A stretch of 64,000 nucleotides of DNA from NCBI GenBank assembly GCA_902575095.1, contig CACGPY010000004.1:1-64000 (forward strand). Reading direction: 5' to 3'. Within the stretch, counting starts at the first letter, position 1; the number at the start of each line of letters is the position of its first letter. The notes under the pieces are model-generated. The model ran no database searches and was not told where the DNA came from. It worked only from the letters and a program-made list of their open reading frames with translations. Made by a program: the position numbers and the translations under genes. Source of the stretch: an uncultured Pelagibacteraceae bacterium (lineage in GTDB: Bacteria; Pseudomonadota; Alphaproteobacteria; Pelagibacterales; Pelagibacteraceae). Shown here piece after piece: positions 33,758 to 42,173 of the stretch.

Positions 33758-34861
33758 TTATTTTACTGGGAATTTGACTTCTTCTTGTTTTGGTTTTTTG
33801 TATCTTAAATCATGAACAATTTTTCTAATCCATGCCATTAATGCTCCAAGCGTAACCGCAAGGATTATTGCAAAGGCTCCATATAAAAACGGCACATCAT
33901 TAGACATTCTCACAATAAATTCTGCTAAACTATTTAATTCCGGTGCTGTTACTTTACTTCCATAAAATTCTGTTTTGTTTCTGAAGAAAGAATCATAAGC
34001 TATTGCGATAGCAACAGTTATTAAAAGCATTGCAAATAAAGATTTAAGTTCGTTACTATCTAAAAATTGGCCAATCTTTTGACCAACTTGCACTCCAACA
34101 ATTGAACCTAAAATTAAAGGAACCACAAGAAACAAGTCAATTGTTCCGTAATTAAAAGAATGTAGAATTGTTACTACAGCACTAATAAATACAGTAACAA
34201 ATAAAGAGGTTCCAGGAATTAATTTTACAGGCATGCCTATAATATAAATCATTGCAGGCACCATTAAGAAAGCGCCTCCAATTCCCATCATTGATGCAAC
34301 AAATCCAACGACAAATCCTAATAAAATAGGAGTGAATGCACTTTCATACAATCTAGATTTATTAAACCTCATTCTCAAAGGAAGACCTTGTAACCAATTG
34401 TGATCATGTAATTTTTTTTTTGTACTAATTTTAGATTTTAAACGATTTCTTTCTCTTACGCCTTCAATTAACATTAATGTGCCAACAATCGCTAAAAGAT
34501 ACATGTATAATAATGAAATTATTAAACTTATTTTTCCTATTTCTGAAAAAAAAGTAAACGTCATAATTCCTATGATAGTTCCAACTACACCTCCTGAAAC
34601 AATCATTAAACCCATCTTGTAGTCTAAAGTTTTCTTATACCAGTGAGTAAGAGAACCAGATACTGAAGTAGCAAGAATATTATTAACTTCATTTGGAACT
34701 GCATACACAGGTGGTATGCCCATGAAAATTAAAAATGGTGTCATCAAGAACCCTCCACCGACGCCAAAAAGTCCTGATAAAACCCCCACAGCCAAACTTA
34801 AAAATAATAAAAGAAAAATATCTATATTTACTTGAGCGATAGGAAGATAAATTTCGAGCAT
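33758..34861 (-). CDS. tauE: TauE/SafE family sulfite exporter-like permease
   Basis: The 367-residue protein has two four-helix halves with the family glycines: GVLSGLFGVGGGFLMTPFLI near 23-42 and GFVASMMGIGGAFLMVPAMI near 186-205. A charged loop lies between (about 125-165), and the C-terminus is basic. TauE/SafE proteins export sulfite or sulfoacetate. At 367 residues it is longer than the ~250 usual, mainly through the central loop and C-terminal helix. It is the last gene of the apr run, 39 bases after the 116-residue gene, and fits as a safety valve for sulfite released by Xsc and SuyAB. It is convergent with the HIT gene. Confidence 0.85.
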   Translation of the reverse strand: MLEIYLPIAQVNIDIFLLLFLSLAVGVLSGLFGVGGGFLMTPFLIFMGIPPVYAVPNEVNNILATSVSGSLTHWYKKTLDYKMGLMIVSGGVVGTIIGIMTFTFFSEIGKISLIISLLYMYLLAIVGTLMLIEGVRERNRLKSKISTKKKLHDHNWLQGLPLRMRFNKSRLYESAFTPILLGFVVGFVASMMGIGGAFLMVPAMIYIIGMPVKLIPGTSLFVTVFISAVVTILHSFNYGTIDLFLVVPLILGSIVGVQVGQKIGQFLDSNELKSLFAMLLITVAIAIAYDSFFRNKTEFYGSKVTAPELNSLAEFIVRMSNDVPFLYGAFAIILAVTLGALMAWIRKIVHDLRYKKPKQEEVKFPVK

Positions 34862-34900
34862 TAATATTAGCAGTATGCCTGAAACATTAACTTGTCAATC

Positions 34901-35251
34901 TTAATAAATTGTAGCTCCAAAAACTTTTACAAGACCATCTTCTTCTCCTAAGACTAGCCTGCCTAAAAATTCACCAGGCATAGTTTGGCTTGTTTGTTTA
35001 TAAAGAACAGTAATGAATTGGCTTCTTCTTATTGTTCCTAAAAATTCTTGTTTTTCTGAGAGACTTGTAAGTAATTTATTATTAGCCCATTGCTTTCCAA
35101 GCTCAACTTCATTTGCTCCATAGAGCATTTGTGAAGAAAAATCTTTGGTAAAGCCACCGTAATCTTTAATATTGGAAGATTTGACTAAGTTATCCCAAAT
35201 TGGCTGAGCAATGTCTTGAATTTCTTTGTCGGATTTTTCTAACAACTCCAT
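34901..35251 (-). CDS. conserved-looking hypothetical protein in the apr operon
   Basis: This 116-residue protein lacks a signal peptide or membrane helix. It looks like a small alpha+beta protein: helices near the N-terminus (IQDIAQPIWDNLV), Tyr-rich segments, then strands SQFITVLYKQTS and LGRLVLGEEDGLVKVFGATIY. The end is reminiscent of NTF2-like or cystatin-like folds, but I do not recognise a family. It sits between aprA (6-base gap) and tauE, so a role in sulfite oxidation or its control is likely. Confidence 0.72.
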   Translation of the reverse strand: MELLEKSDKEIQDIAQPIWDNLVKSSNIKDYGGFTKDFSSQMLYGANEVELGKQWANNKLLTSLSEKQEFLGTIRRSQFITVLYKQTSQTMPGEFLGRLVLGEEDGLVKVFGATIY

Positions 35252-35257
35252 TAAACT

Positions 35258-37117
35258 TTATGAAGCTTTCTTTTCCTTCTTTTCGTCTACGATGTGATAA
35301 ACTGGGATCTTCTCCATTGTAAACTTTTTAGTTTTAGGGTCTCGTCTTGAAACAGTTAAACAATGCCAATTTTCATCGTCAAGCTTGAGATGGTCACCTC
35401 TGTAATAATAACCTGGCCATCTAGTTTCTTCTCTAAATTTAGTATGTTCTGTCACACATTGTGAGGTTATAGTTCTATGTTTTAATTCCCATGCTCTCAT
35501 TAGCTGGTGATAATCTTCAGCACCGACATTTTCTAAATCTTCTTCTAACCATTTTAATAATTCTAATCCTCTATTAAGCATGTTCTCATTAGTCATGTAA
35601 TTTGTAGCTATTCCTCCAACATACTCATCCATAATTCTTTGAAGCCTTTGTAGTCCTTGAATGGGAGAAATATAACTTGGTGATACAGTTCCACCAGTTA
35701 TTTCGTTTCTTCCAACTGTATAATTTTCTAAAGGCTTATAAATCACCTCTTTTAAATCTTTGTATTGTTTGTCGCTTACTTTAATTCCATCTGCTTTTTT
35801 ATCTTCTATATATTTCACAGCAGCTTTTGCGGCTAATCGTCCTTCAGTGAAAGATCCAGATGAAAATTTATGTGCGCTTCCACCAACTGTATCTCCCGCA
35901 CCAAATAATCCATCAATAGTTAACATTCTGTTATAACCCCAAAAATATTCTGGTGGAGATAAATCCTCTGGTCCGCTTACCCATGCTCCAGAGCATGTTG
36001 CGTGTGAACCCATAACATAAGGTTCAGAAGTTGTAAGTTCTGGATTAGTATATTTTGGATCAATATTTTGTGAAGCCCATACAACAGCCTGACCAACTGT
36101 CATTCCTAAAAAATTTTCCCAACCAACAGTTTCTAAATGTGGATCTTGAAATGCTTCCTTAGTCACCATGTGAATTGGTCCACCACCAGCTTGTACTTCT
36201 TGAATAAAAGCGTGGTTTCTTAAACATGTAGGTGTTGGATGGTGATCAATGTATTCTCCAACTAATGATTTAGTTTGATCATACCATTTCTTTTCGTAGT
36301 TTTCTCCATTAGCATTTTGAGTATAAGTTTTTAAATGTAAGAAATAAGCTCCAACAGGACCATAACCATCTTTAAATCTACAAAGTACAATTCTGTTTTC
36401 CATTTGGGTCATCTTAGCACCAACCTGAATTGGAAGAGCATAAGCTGAACCGTTACTCCATGGAGCATACCAAGTTCTTCCCATACCTTCGCCTACTGCT
36501 CTAGGTTTAAAAATATGTGAAGCTCCACCTGCTGCTACAATCACAGCTTTAGCTTTAAACACATGATAATCACCAGTTCTCATATTAAAACCAACTGCTC
36601 CGCCTATTCTATTTTCTTTTTCATCATCCATTAAAAGATGAGTAATCATTATTCTGTTATAAATTTTGTTAGCAGATTTTTTTGCAGCTTCTGCAACAAT
36701 AGGTTTATAACTTTCGCCATGTATCATGATTTGCCATTTACCTTCTCTTAAATATCTTCCCGTTTTCTCATTTTTCATCATTGGCAAACCCCATTCGTCA
36801 AACATATGAACTGTAGAATCTACGTGACGAGCCATGTCATAACCTAAATCTTCTCTAACCATTCCCATTAAATCATTTCGCGCGTATCTAACATGATCTT
36901 CAGGTTGATTTTCATTCCACTGCATACCCATATAACAATTAATTGCATATAGACCTTGGGCCACAGCACCACTTCTATCGATGTTAGCTTTTTCAACACA
37001 AACTATCTTAAGATCTCTTCCCCAATGTCTAGCTTCGAATGTAGCTCCAGTTCCGGCCATGCCTCCACCGATAATCAGAACATCGCTTTCTTCAACATGA
37101 GTTTTTACGTTAGCCAT
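35258..37117 (-). CDS. aprA: adenylylsulfate reductase alpha subunit
   Basis: The 619-residue flavoprotein has the FAD motif LIIGGGMAGTGATFEA (about 14-29) and the AprA-type landmarks ANIDRSGAVAQGLYAIN, WQIMIHGESYKPIVAEAA, AVIVAAGGASHIFKPRAVGEG, ATCSGAWV and LFGAGDTVGGSAHKFSSGSFTEGRLAA. The length fits AprA. With AprB it oxidises sulfite and AMP to adenylylsulfate (or the reverse). The absence of dsrAB and the presence of aprM, Xsc and TauE point to sulfite oxidation after sulfonate breakdown. It overlaps aprB by one base. Confidence 0.96.
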   Translation of the reverse strand: MANVKTHVEESDVLIIGGGMAGTGATFEARHWGRDLKIVCVEKANIDRSGAVAQGLYAINCYMGMQWNENQPEDHVRYARNDLMGMVREDLGYDMARHVDSTVHMFDEWGLPMMKNEKTGRYLREGKWQIMIHGESYKPIVAEAAKKSANKIYNRIMITHLLMDDEKENRIGGAVGFNMRTGDYHVFKAKAVIVAAGGASHIFKPRAVGEGMGRTWYAPWSNGSAYALPIQVGAKMTQMENRIVLCRFKDGYGPVGAYFLHLKTYTQNANGENYEKKWYDQTKSLVGEYIDHHPTPTCLRNHAFIQEVQAGGGPIHMVTKEAFQDPHLETVGWENFLGMTVGQAVVWASQNIDPKYTNPELTTSEPYVMGSHATCSGAWVSGPEDLSPPEYFWGYNRMLTIDGLFGAGDTVGGSAHKFSSGSFTEGRLAAKAAVKYIEDKKADGIKVSDKQYKDLKEVIYKPLENYTVGRNEITGGTVSPSYISPIQGLQRLQRIMDEYVGGIATNYMTNENMLNRGLELLKWLEEDLENVGAEDYHQLMRAWELKHRTITSQCVTEHTKFREETRWPGYYYRGDHLKLDDENWHCLTVSRRDPKTKKFTMEKIPVYHIVDEKKEKKAS

Positions 37118-37587
37118 TAATAGTAAACACCTTTTTTAAATGAGTCTTTGCTCACTGTTGGAAGATCTCCATCAATATTCAAACCTTTTGGTTCTGTGTA
37201 AAGTCTTTGAGTAGTTATTTCTCCTTGGTTTGGCTTATCTTCTTCTGCTAATTTAGGAATAAATTTGCCCCAAGGTTTAGTTGTGATTGGTGAAACGAAA
37301 TTTTTTTCAGTTCCATTTCTAAATTTTATTCTCCATGAAATAGTTCCTTTTTCCTCTTCTCTTCTTACTCTAACGCTATGTCCCATCGGAGCAAAATCAG
37401 CATAACCTCGGACATCGATAGCATGATTTGGGCAAGCTTTGACACATGAATAACATTCCCAACAAAAATTTGGCTCAATATTTTTTGCTCGTCTGATTGT
37501 TTCATCGATATGCATTATATCAGATGGACAAATATCTACACAGTGGCCGCAGCCATCGCATCTAGTCATGTATACAAAAGTTGACAT
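37117..37587 (-). CDS. aprB: adenylylsulfate reductase beta subunit
   Basis: The 156-residue iron-sulfur protein has two ferredoxin-type [4Fe-4S] motifs, CDGCGHCVDICP (about 9-20) and CWECYSCVKACP (about 42-53). Then comes the AprB tail, which wraps around the alpha subunit. It relays electrons between AprA and the membrane anchor. The order M-B-A, with one-base overlap to aprA and 40 bases to aprM, matches the lineage using AprM instead of a Qmo complex. It is cytoplasmic and peripheral to the inner membrane. Confidence 0.95.
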   Translation of the reverse strand: MSTFVYMTRCDGCGHCVDICPSDIMHIDETIRRAKNIEPNFCWECYSCVKACPNHAIDVRGYADFAPMGHSVRVRREEEKGTISWRIKFRNGTEKNFVSPITTKPWGKFIPKLAEEDKPNQGEITTQRLYTEPKGLNIDGDLPTVSKDSFKKGVYY

Positions 37588-37627
37588 TAATTATTTTTCT
37601 CCCCTTAAGTTTATTAACATAAATTTC

Positions 37628-38422
37628 TCAATAATGCTTTGGTTGTTCTCTCTTAATTCCCAGACCAAACTGCTCTGGTGCATCGGCAGGTGGTGGCAAA
37701 TTGTCTCTAGAACCATCAGCTTCTGCCAAATTTTTTTGAATAGCTGCGCCAGGCTTATAAAACATGTGTGCAAATTTCGACCAATAAACCCCCCCAAATA
37801 AAACTAAATTTGAAATAATAAACAAAATTAAAAATAAATAACTTAAACCAGTCATTCCAGAATATTGTGTATACGACCAAGCTAGACCAAATGTTGCACA
37901 AGCTAATAAAGCTAAAACAAATAGGTCTGCTTTTATAACTCTGTACCAAGGATGTGCTTCAGCTGAAACATCGACTCTTAAAAAAAACCAAAACCAATAT
38001 CCGCCTAAACAAGTTAAAATTGCTCCTATATGCCATAATGCTGATAAAGTTGCAGGTGTTTCAATTCCAACTGATGAGTAAGAAAAAATCAATACGGCCG
38101 AGCAAATCCAAAAAATGATAGTTCCGTACATACCTAAAACATGTGCCAGTCTTCTTTTGCCCCATCCAAGTTCAGAAGTTGTTGCGATATCATGAGCAAC
38201 GGTTTTTAAAATAACGGCAGTTCTTTTCCCTGTTGTTAATTCAACTTGAGCATTCTTTTTAGCTTTTTTTGCATTTTCAAAAAAATATTTAACATTTTTT
38301 TTATGAACAATATCAACTAATACACCAATCAAAGTTAGTGCAGCCATTGCAATCACAAATCCCTGCATAGCTATAGCTGGGACTATTTCTGCTAGAGTTG
38401 AAAATGGATTGTTAGTTATCAT
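37628..38422 (-). CDS. aprM: AprM-type membrane anchor of adenylylsulfate reductase
   Basis: The 264-residue protein has five or six membrane helices (approximate centres 20, 95, 128, 165, 192 with hydrophobic segments such as GFVIAMAALTLIGVLV and YLFLILFIISNLVLFGGVYW). The helices contain histidines (HVLGMYGTI, SALWHIGA), probable heme or quinone ligands. It is positioned directly upstream of aprB-aprA, where AprM genes lie in marine alphaproteobacteria. Its role is to pass electrons from sulfite oxidation to the quinone pool. It is the first of the apr run, after a 53-base gap from the nucleotidyltransferase. Confidence 0.88.
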   Translation of the reverse strand: MITNNPFSTLAEIVPAIAMQGFVIAMAALTLIGVLVDIVHKKNVKYFFENAKKAKKNAQVELTTGKRTAVILKTVAHDIATTSELGWGKRRLAHVLGMYGTIIFWICSAVLIFSYSSVGIETPATLSALWHIGAILTCLGGYWFWFFLRVDVSAEAHPWYRVIKADLFVLALLACATFGLAWSYTQYSGMTGLSYLFLILFIISNLVLFGGVYWSKFAHMFYKPGAAIQKNLAEADGSRDNLPPPADAPEQFGLGIKREQPKHY

Positions 38423-38474
38423 TGGACTTTTATATATAGGCGTATTTTAGAGGTCAAGTGAGAAAGGTTATCAA

Positions 38475-38855
38475 CTATTTAAGTTTACCCTCTTTTCTCA
38501 TCTGTTCTCTAATTTTTGTTGCTGAAATTTGTTGTGTTTTTTCATCTAAAACAATCTCTTCCATTTTATAACCTACGCCTCTTCCATAACAAATATAAGT
38601 TATATTAGGAACTAAGGTCACTTGAATTCTGTTTTTAAAATCTTTTAAAGCTTCAAGAATGTTTTTTTTTACAGTCTCAAAGTCAAATGGATTATCATCA
38701 ACTCCTTTGACATCTCTAACCATAATGTTTACCTGTCCTGTTTTTTTTAGTGTTTCTTCAAATAGTTTTTGATGTCCTGCGTGCCAAGGTTGCCAACGAC
38801 CCAGCATCTGTGCAGTAGGATGTTTATTATCCCAAACGTGATTATCGTTTTTCAT
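38475..38855 (-). CDS. small adenylyl/cytidylyltransferase-family protein
   Basis: The 126-residue protein has the nucleotidyltransferase motif GRWQPWHAGHQKLFEETL (HxGH, about 21-38) and the end motif SATKIREQMRKEGKL (S-A-T-x-I-R, about 110-124). This is the minimal HxGH fold used by NMN, pantetheine phosphate and glycerol-3-phosphate nucleotidyltransferases. It is much smaller than classical ATP sulfurylase (about 390 residues). Its place just ahead of aprM makes an APS- or sulfate-linked reaction worth considering, but NAD or CoA-type chemistry is equally possible. Confidence 0.82.
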   Translation of the reverse strand: MKNDNHVWDNKHPTAQMLGRWQPWHAGHQKLFEETLKKTGQVNIMVRDVKGVDDNPFDFETVKKNILEALKDFKNRIQVTLVPNITYICYGRGVGYKMEEIVLDEKTQQISATKIREQMRKEGKLK

Positions 38856-38878
38856 ATTCGCAACCTAAAAAAATTAAT

Positions 38879-39550
38879 TTAAGCAGCAATATTATGAAGT
38901 TTGTGTTTAGTCGTCATCCCGCTTAAGAAATTCCATAAATATCTAGCAGTTAACAATGAAGCTGACTCAGCTTTTTTCTGTTCTTCTTTAGAAAGACCAT
39001 CTAATAATTTTTCACATTCAGCTCTATGAATTACATCTGCAGATTTATGCGCCTCAAAAAATTCAAGACCTTCTTTGGATTTTACTCCGTAAAATTTTTT
39101 TAATCCTTGAATTTTTGTCTCAGCTATTTCAGGTATTTGCCTTTCATAAGTATATAAAGATGCAAGACCTTCAGCATACGATTTTCTAGCTTGAGAAAAA
39201 AAATTATCAATCATATCTTTTGTAAACCAGTCTAGCTTTACCTTCTCAATTTCTTTTTCATCAGCTCCGATAGCTTTTGCAAAATTTTTCCATAACTTAG
39301 GATGATCGCCATCTTTGTTTTCCTCGTCTTGCAAATTTTCTAAAAGAATTCTTCTTTTTTCTAAATCTTCACAAATTGAATGTGTTGCGCTGATGTATCT
39401 TGGGAACGCTTTAACATGTTGATAATATTGCTCTGCATAATCTTTAATAATTTCACGAGTTAGTTTTCCCTCGTTCCAATAAATTTGATAGAAAGGATGT
39501 TTAAGTAAATGATATTTATCTAATTTCGAACCTAGTTCTTTTGAAAACAT
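38879..39550 (-). CDS. CADD-family di-iron protein (putative p-aminobenzoate synthase)
   Basis: About 223 residues. I chose ATG 39550, which is preceded by AGGAGC. A longer frame to 39658 has an unlikely N-terminus. The protein has the seven-helix TenA/PqqC-like fold. The metal ligands are Glu (LQDEEN), His (GDHP), Glu (YTYERQ) and HKSADVIH (H-x3-D-x2-H). These match the ligands of Chlamydia CADD. CADD makes p-aminobenzoate from its own tyrosine and replaces pabABC for folate. The other option is a general iron-containing redox enzyme. It lies 24 bases ahead of the nucleotidyltransferase. Confidence 0.85.
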   Translation of the reverse strand: MFSKELGSKLDKYHLLKHPFYQIYWNEGKLTREIIKDYAEQYYQHVKAFPRYISATHSICEDLEKRRILLENLQDEENKDGDHPKLWKNFAKAIGADEKEIEKVKLDWFTKDMIDNFFSQARKSYAEGLASLYTYERQIPEIAETKIQGLKKFYGVKSKEGLEFFEAHKSADVIHRAECEKLLDGLSKEEQKKAESASLLTARYLWNFLSGMTTKHKLHNIAA

Positions 39551-39690
39551 TTTTTGCTCCTTTTTTTTGTTTTTACAATTTTTAATTATAAATGTTTTAA
39601 TGAAAAAATTATCCACACTTTTTAGTTGTGTGTTACAAATGTTCACGTTTTGATTCACTTTTGATTCCTAATCAGACTCAAAATACAACT

Positions 39691-40911
39691 TTAAAGAGTG
39701 TTATCCACACGAACTAAACGTGTCTCATCTATAGGGTAGTGAACAATTGTAGCTAAAATAGAGAGGGCAATAGCCATATACCAAGCATAATCATAACTTC
39801 CATAAGTATCAAAAAAGTACCCTCCCAAAAATGCTCCAGCAAAAGCTCCAAATTGATGGCATAAAAAAACTATACCAAATAAAGTACTTAAATATTTTGT
39901 ACCAAAAATTTGAGCAACTATTCCATTAGTTGGAGGAACAGTTGATAACCATAAAAGTCCGAAAGTAATTCCAAATATAATTGAATTGAGCATTGAAGGA
40001 GGAGAAAAAATAAATACACATATGCTTAAAGCTCTTAAAGCGTATAGAATACTTAATAAATTTTTCTTTTTATACTTAGTGCCGAGATAGCCCATACCCA
40101 AAGTGCCAAAAATATTAAAAAAACCGATTAACGCTAAAATTATAGTTGCTGACCATCCTGCCATGCCCCTATCTTGCATATATCCAGGTATGTGAGTTCC
40201 TACTAATGTAATTTGAAAACCACAAACAAAAAAACCTAAAACCAATAATACATATCCTTTATGAGAAAAGGCTTCTTTAATAGCAGACAAAAAAGTTTGG
40301 TCTCTATCAGCTTGGGATGAATTAATCGCTGTTTTTGCTGGTAATAAAAAAATTGAAATAGCAAGACCTAAAACTATAAATATCATAAAGTATTTTAAAG
40401 TTTGCTCCCACTCAAATTCTACTAAGCTATATTTTGTAAGCAGCGGTGATAAAAAATAACCTATAGACGCTGCGGCTGTAACAACTCCTGTAGCAATAGT
40501 TCGTGTTTCATTAGGAAAATGCTTTCCGACTTCTGATACCGGAACCCCAATGGCTGTTGCTCCTAAAGCTGTTCCAACTAAAACTCCTAATGCTAATTGA
40601 AAATAAATTCCAGTATTAGGACCAGAATAAAGCATAAAAATACCTAGGGCGAAAATCAAAAATCCTAAAAATACAGCTTTATTACCTCCAAATTTATCCG
40701 CTAATAGTCCAAATATAGGAGCAAAAAATCCCCAAAATAACATTTGAATACCTATTGCTAAACCAAATTCTGTTCTTGTAACTCCAAGACCTTTTTCAAA
40801 TGCATCAAAGAAAAGTCCAAAAGTTTGTCTAAGACCCATTGAAATTAAAATGATACTACAAGCTGAAATTAAAACTATTAGGGCAAGTCTATTGGGAATA
40901 AAATTAAACAT
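39691..40911 (-). CDS. major facilitator superfamily transporter
   Basis: The 406-residue protein has twelve hydrophobic helices with the MFS A-like motif GLLADKFGGNKAV (about 65-77) and a second copy GYLGTKYKKKNLL in the second half. The fold resembles monocarboxylate/oxalate-formate antiporters (OFA-like group), but the substrate cannot be told. It shares one base with metC (its ATG overlaps the metC stop), so the two are co-transcribed. An amino acid, sulfur compound or keto acid is a reasonable guess given that pairing. Confidence 0.87.
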   Translation of the reverse strand: MFNFIPNRLALIVLISACSIILISMGLRQTFGLFFDAFEKGLGVTRTEFGLAIGIQMLFWGFFAPIFGLLADKFGGNKAVFLGFLIFALGIFMLYSGPNTGIYFQLALGVLVGTALGATAIGVPVSEVGKHFPNETRTIATGVVTAAASIGYFLSPLLTKYSLVEFEWEQTLKYFMIFIVLGLAISIFLLPAKTAINSSQADRDQTFLSAIKEAFSHKGYVLLVLGFFVCGFQITLVGTHIPGYMQDRGMAGWSATIILALIGFFNIFGTLGMGYLGTKYKKKNLLSILYALRALSICVFIFSPPSMLNSIIFGITFGLLWLSTVPPTNGIVAQIFGTKYLSTLFGIVFLCHQFGAFAGAFLGGYFFDTYGSYDYAWYMAIALSILATIVHYPIDETRLVRVDNTL

Positions 40912-42107
40912 TATTTAATATATCTTAAGGATCTTTTTAAATCATTAATTAAATCTTTTGGGTCCTCTAACCCAATATGTAATCTAATTATATGCTCATC
41001 TTTATTAAATCTAAAGAATTTTCTGCCTTGAAGGTACTCATCTTTTTTTTTTGAACGAAGTTCTTGTAAAATTGCTAGACTTTCAAATCCTCCCCAACTA
41101 TAACCTATTCCGAATAATTCTAAAGAATTTACAAATTTAATTACAGAAGATTTTTTTTTGCTTTTTACAACTATAGACAATAAACCAGTCGCACCAGAGT
41201 AGTATTTTTTCCATAATTTATAATTTTTACTTGATGGATTATGTGGATATAAAATTTCTTTCACTTTTTTTTGTTTCTTTAAAAAATTAATAACCTGTTT
41301 TGTATTTTCATAATGTTGATTTAATCTTGTATCTAATGTTCTTAAACCTCTAATAATTAAATAAGCTTCATCAGCGGACATTCTGTATCCTGAGAGTTTA
41401 TAAAAGAACATTATTTGTTTAAAAACTTTTTTATTAACTGCGAGTGAACCTCCCATAGCATCTGAGTGACCAGAAAAATACTTTGTTGCGGAAGAGAATG
41501 ACATGTCAAATCCAAGCTTTAAGGGTTTTAGATACAAAGGGGTACCCCAAGTATTATCTAAGAAAGTAAATATTTTTTTCTTTTTGGCCAAATAAACAAT
41601 TTTAGATAAATCTTGAAATTCAAAGGTATTACTTCCAGGGTTTTCGACTAAAATCATTTTTGTTTTTTTTGTTACTTTGCTTTTTAAATCTTCAAATGAG
41701 TCTGGATTGTAAAACCTTGCCATAACATTAAATTCTTTTAGTAATTTTTCAGAAATTTCTTTTGTTGGTCCATAAACATTATCTGAAACTAATATTTCGT
41801 CTCCCGGCCTACATAAACTCATAATTGCTAAAGCTACTCCTCCAAATCCGGTTCCTGTCAAAAAAACATGAAAAGCTTGCTCAAGTTCTTTAAGTATATT
41901 TTCTAATTCAATAGTAGTAGAACTTCCGTAACGACCATAACTATAGTGACTAATTTTTTGATGTTGCTTTATTTTTTTTTCGTGCTGATAAAGTTCCTGC
42001 ATACTATTAAAAAGAATAGTAGATGCTCTTATTACGGCCGGGTTAGCTGATCTATTAGAGTTGTCTTTAGTGGGGTGTTTAAGAAATGTCTTTATAGACT
42101 TTTTCAT
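40911..42107 (-). CDS. metC: cystathionine beta-lyase (Cys/Met metabolism PLP enzyme)
   Basis: The 398-residue PLP enzyme has the Cys/Met gamma-family pattern: SYGRYGSSTTIELE near the N-terminus, GTGFGGVALAIMSL (cofactor), MILVENPGSNTFE, FLDNTWGTPL (Asp for the pyridine N) and SFSSATKYFSGHSDAMGG, where the Lys binds PLP. Phosphate-binding and catalytic residues are intact. The YSWGGFESL end resembles MetC of proteobacteria. It converts cystathionine to homocysteine, ammonia and pyruvate. Cysteine desulfhydrase activity is also known in the family. It is divergent from the tiny basic-protein gene. Confidence 0.87.
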   Translation of the reverse strand: MKKSIKTFLKHPTKDNSNRSANPAVIRASTILFNSMQELYQHEKKIKQHQKISHYSYGRYGSSTTIELENILKELEQAFHVFLTGTGFGGVALAIMSLCRPGDEILVSDNVYGPTKEISEKLLKEFNVMARFYNPDSFEDLKSKVTKKTKMILVENPGSNTFEFQDLSKIVYLAKKKKIFTFLDNTWGTPLYLKPLKLGFDMSFSSATKYFSGHSDAMGGSLAVNKKVFKQIMFFYKLSGYRMSADEAYLIIRGLRTLDTRLNQHYENTKQVINFLKKQKKVKEILYPHNPSSKNYKLWKKYYSGATGLLSIVVKSKKKSSVIKFVNSLELFGIGYSWGGFESLAILQELRSKKKDEYLQGRKFFRFNKDEHIIRLHIGLEDPKDLINDLKRSLRYIK

Positions 42108-42120
42108 ATTATAATTATAA

Positions 42121-42149
42121 TTGATATTTATATATTAATTGTCTAATTA
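42121..42149 (+). promoter_or_regulatory. candidate sigma70 promoter for the tiny basic protein
   Basis: TTGATA (42121-42126) and TAATTA (42144-42149) are spaced by 17 bases. Transcription would start near 42156, leaving an ~18-base leader that contains AGGAGG. The AT-rich background makes chance matches likely. Confidence 0.4.
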
Positions 42150-42173
42150 AGATATATAAAAGGAGGCAAAAAT

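Noticed and set aside
39551-39658. N-terminal extension of the CADD-type protein
   Set aside because: The extra 36 residues are not like the family and ATG 39550 has AGGAGC upstream.
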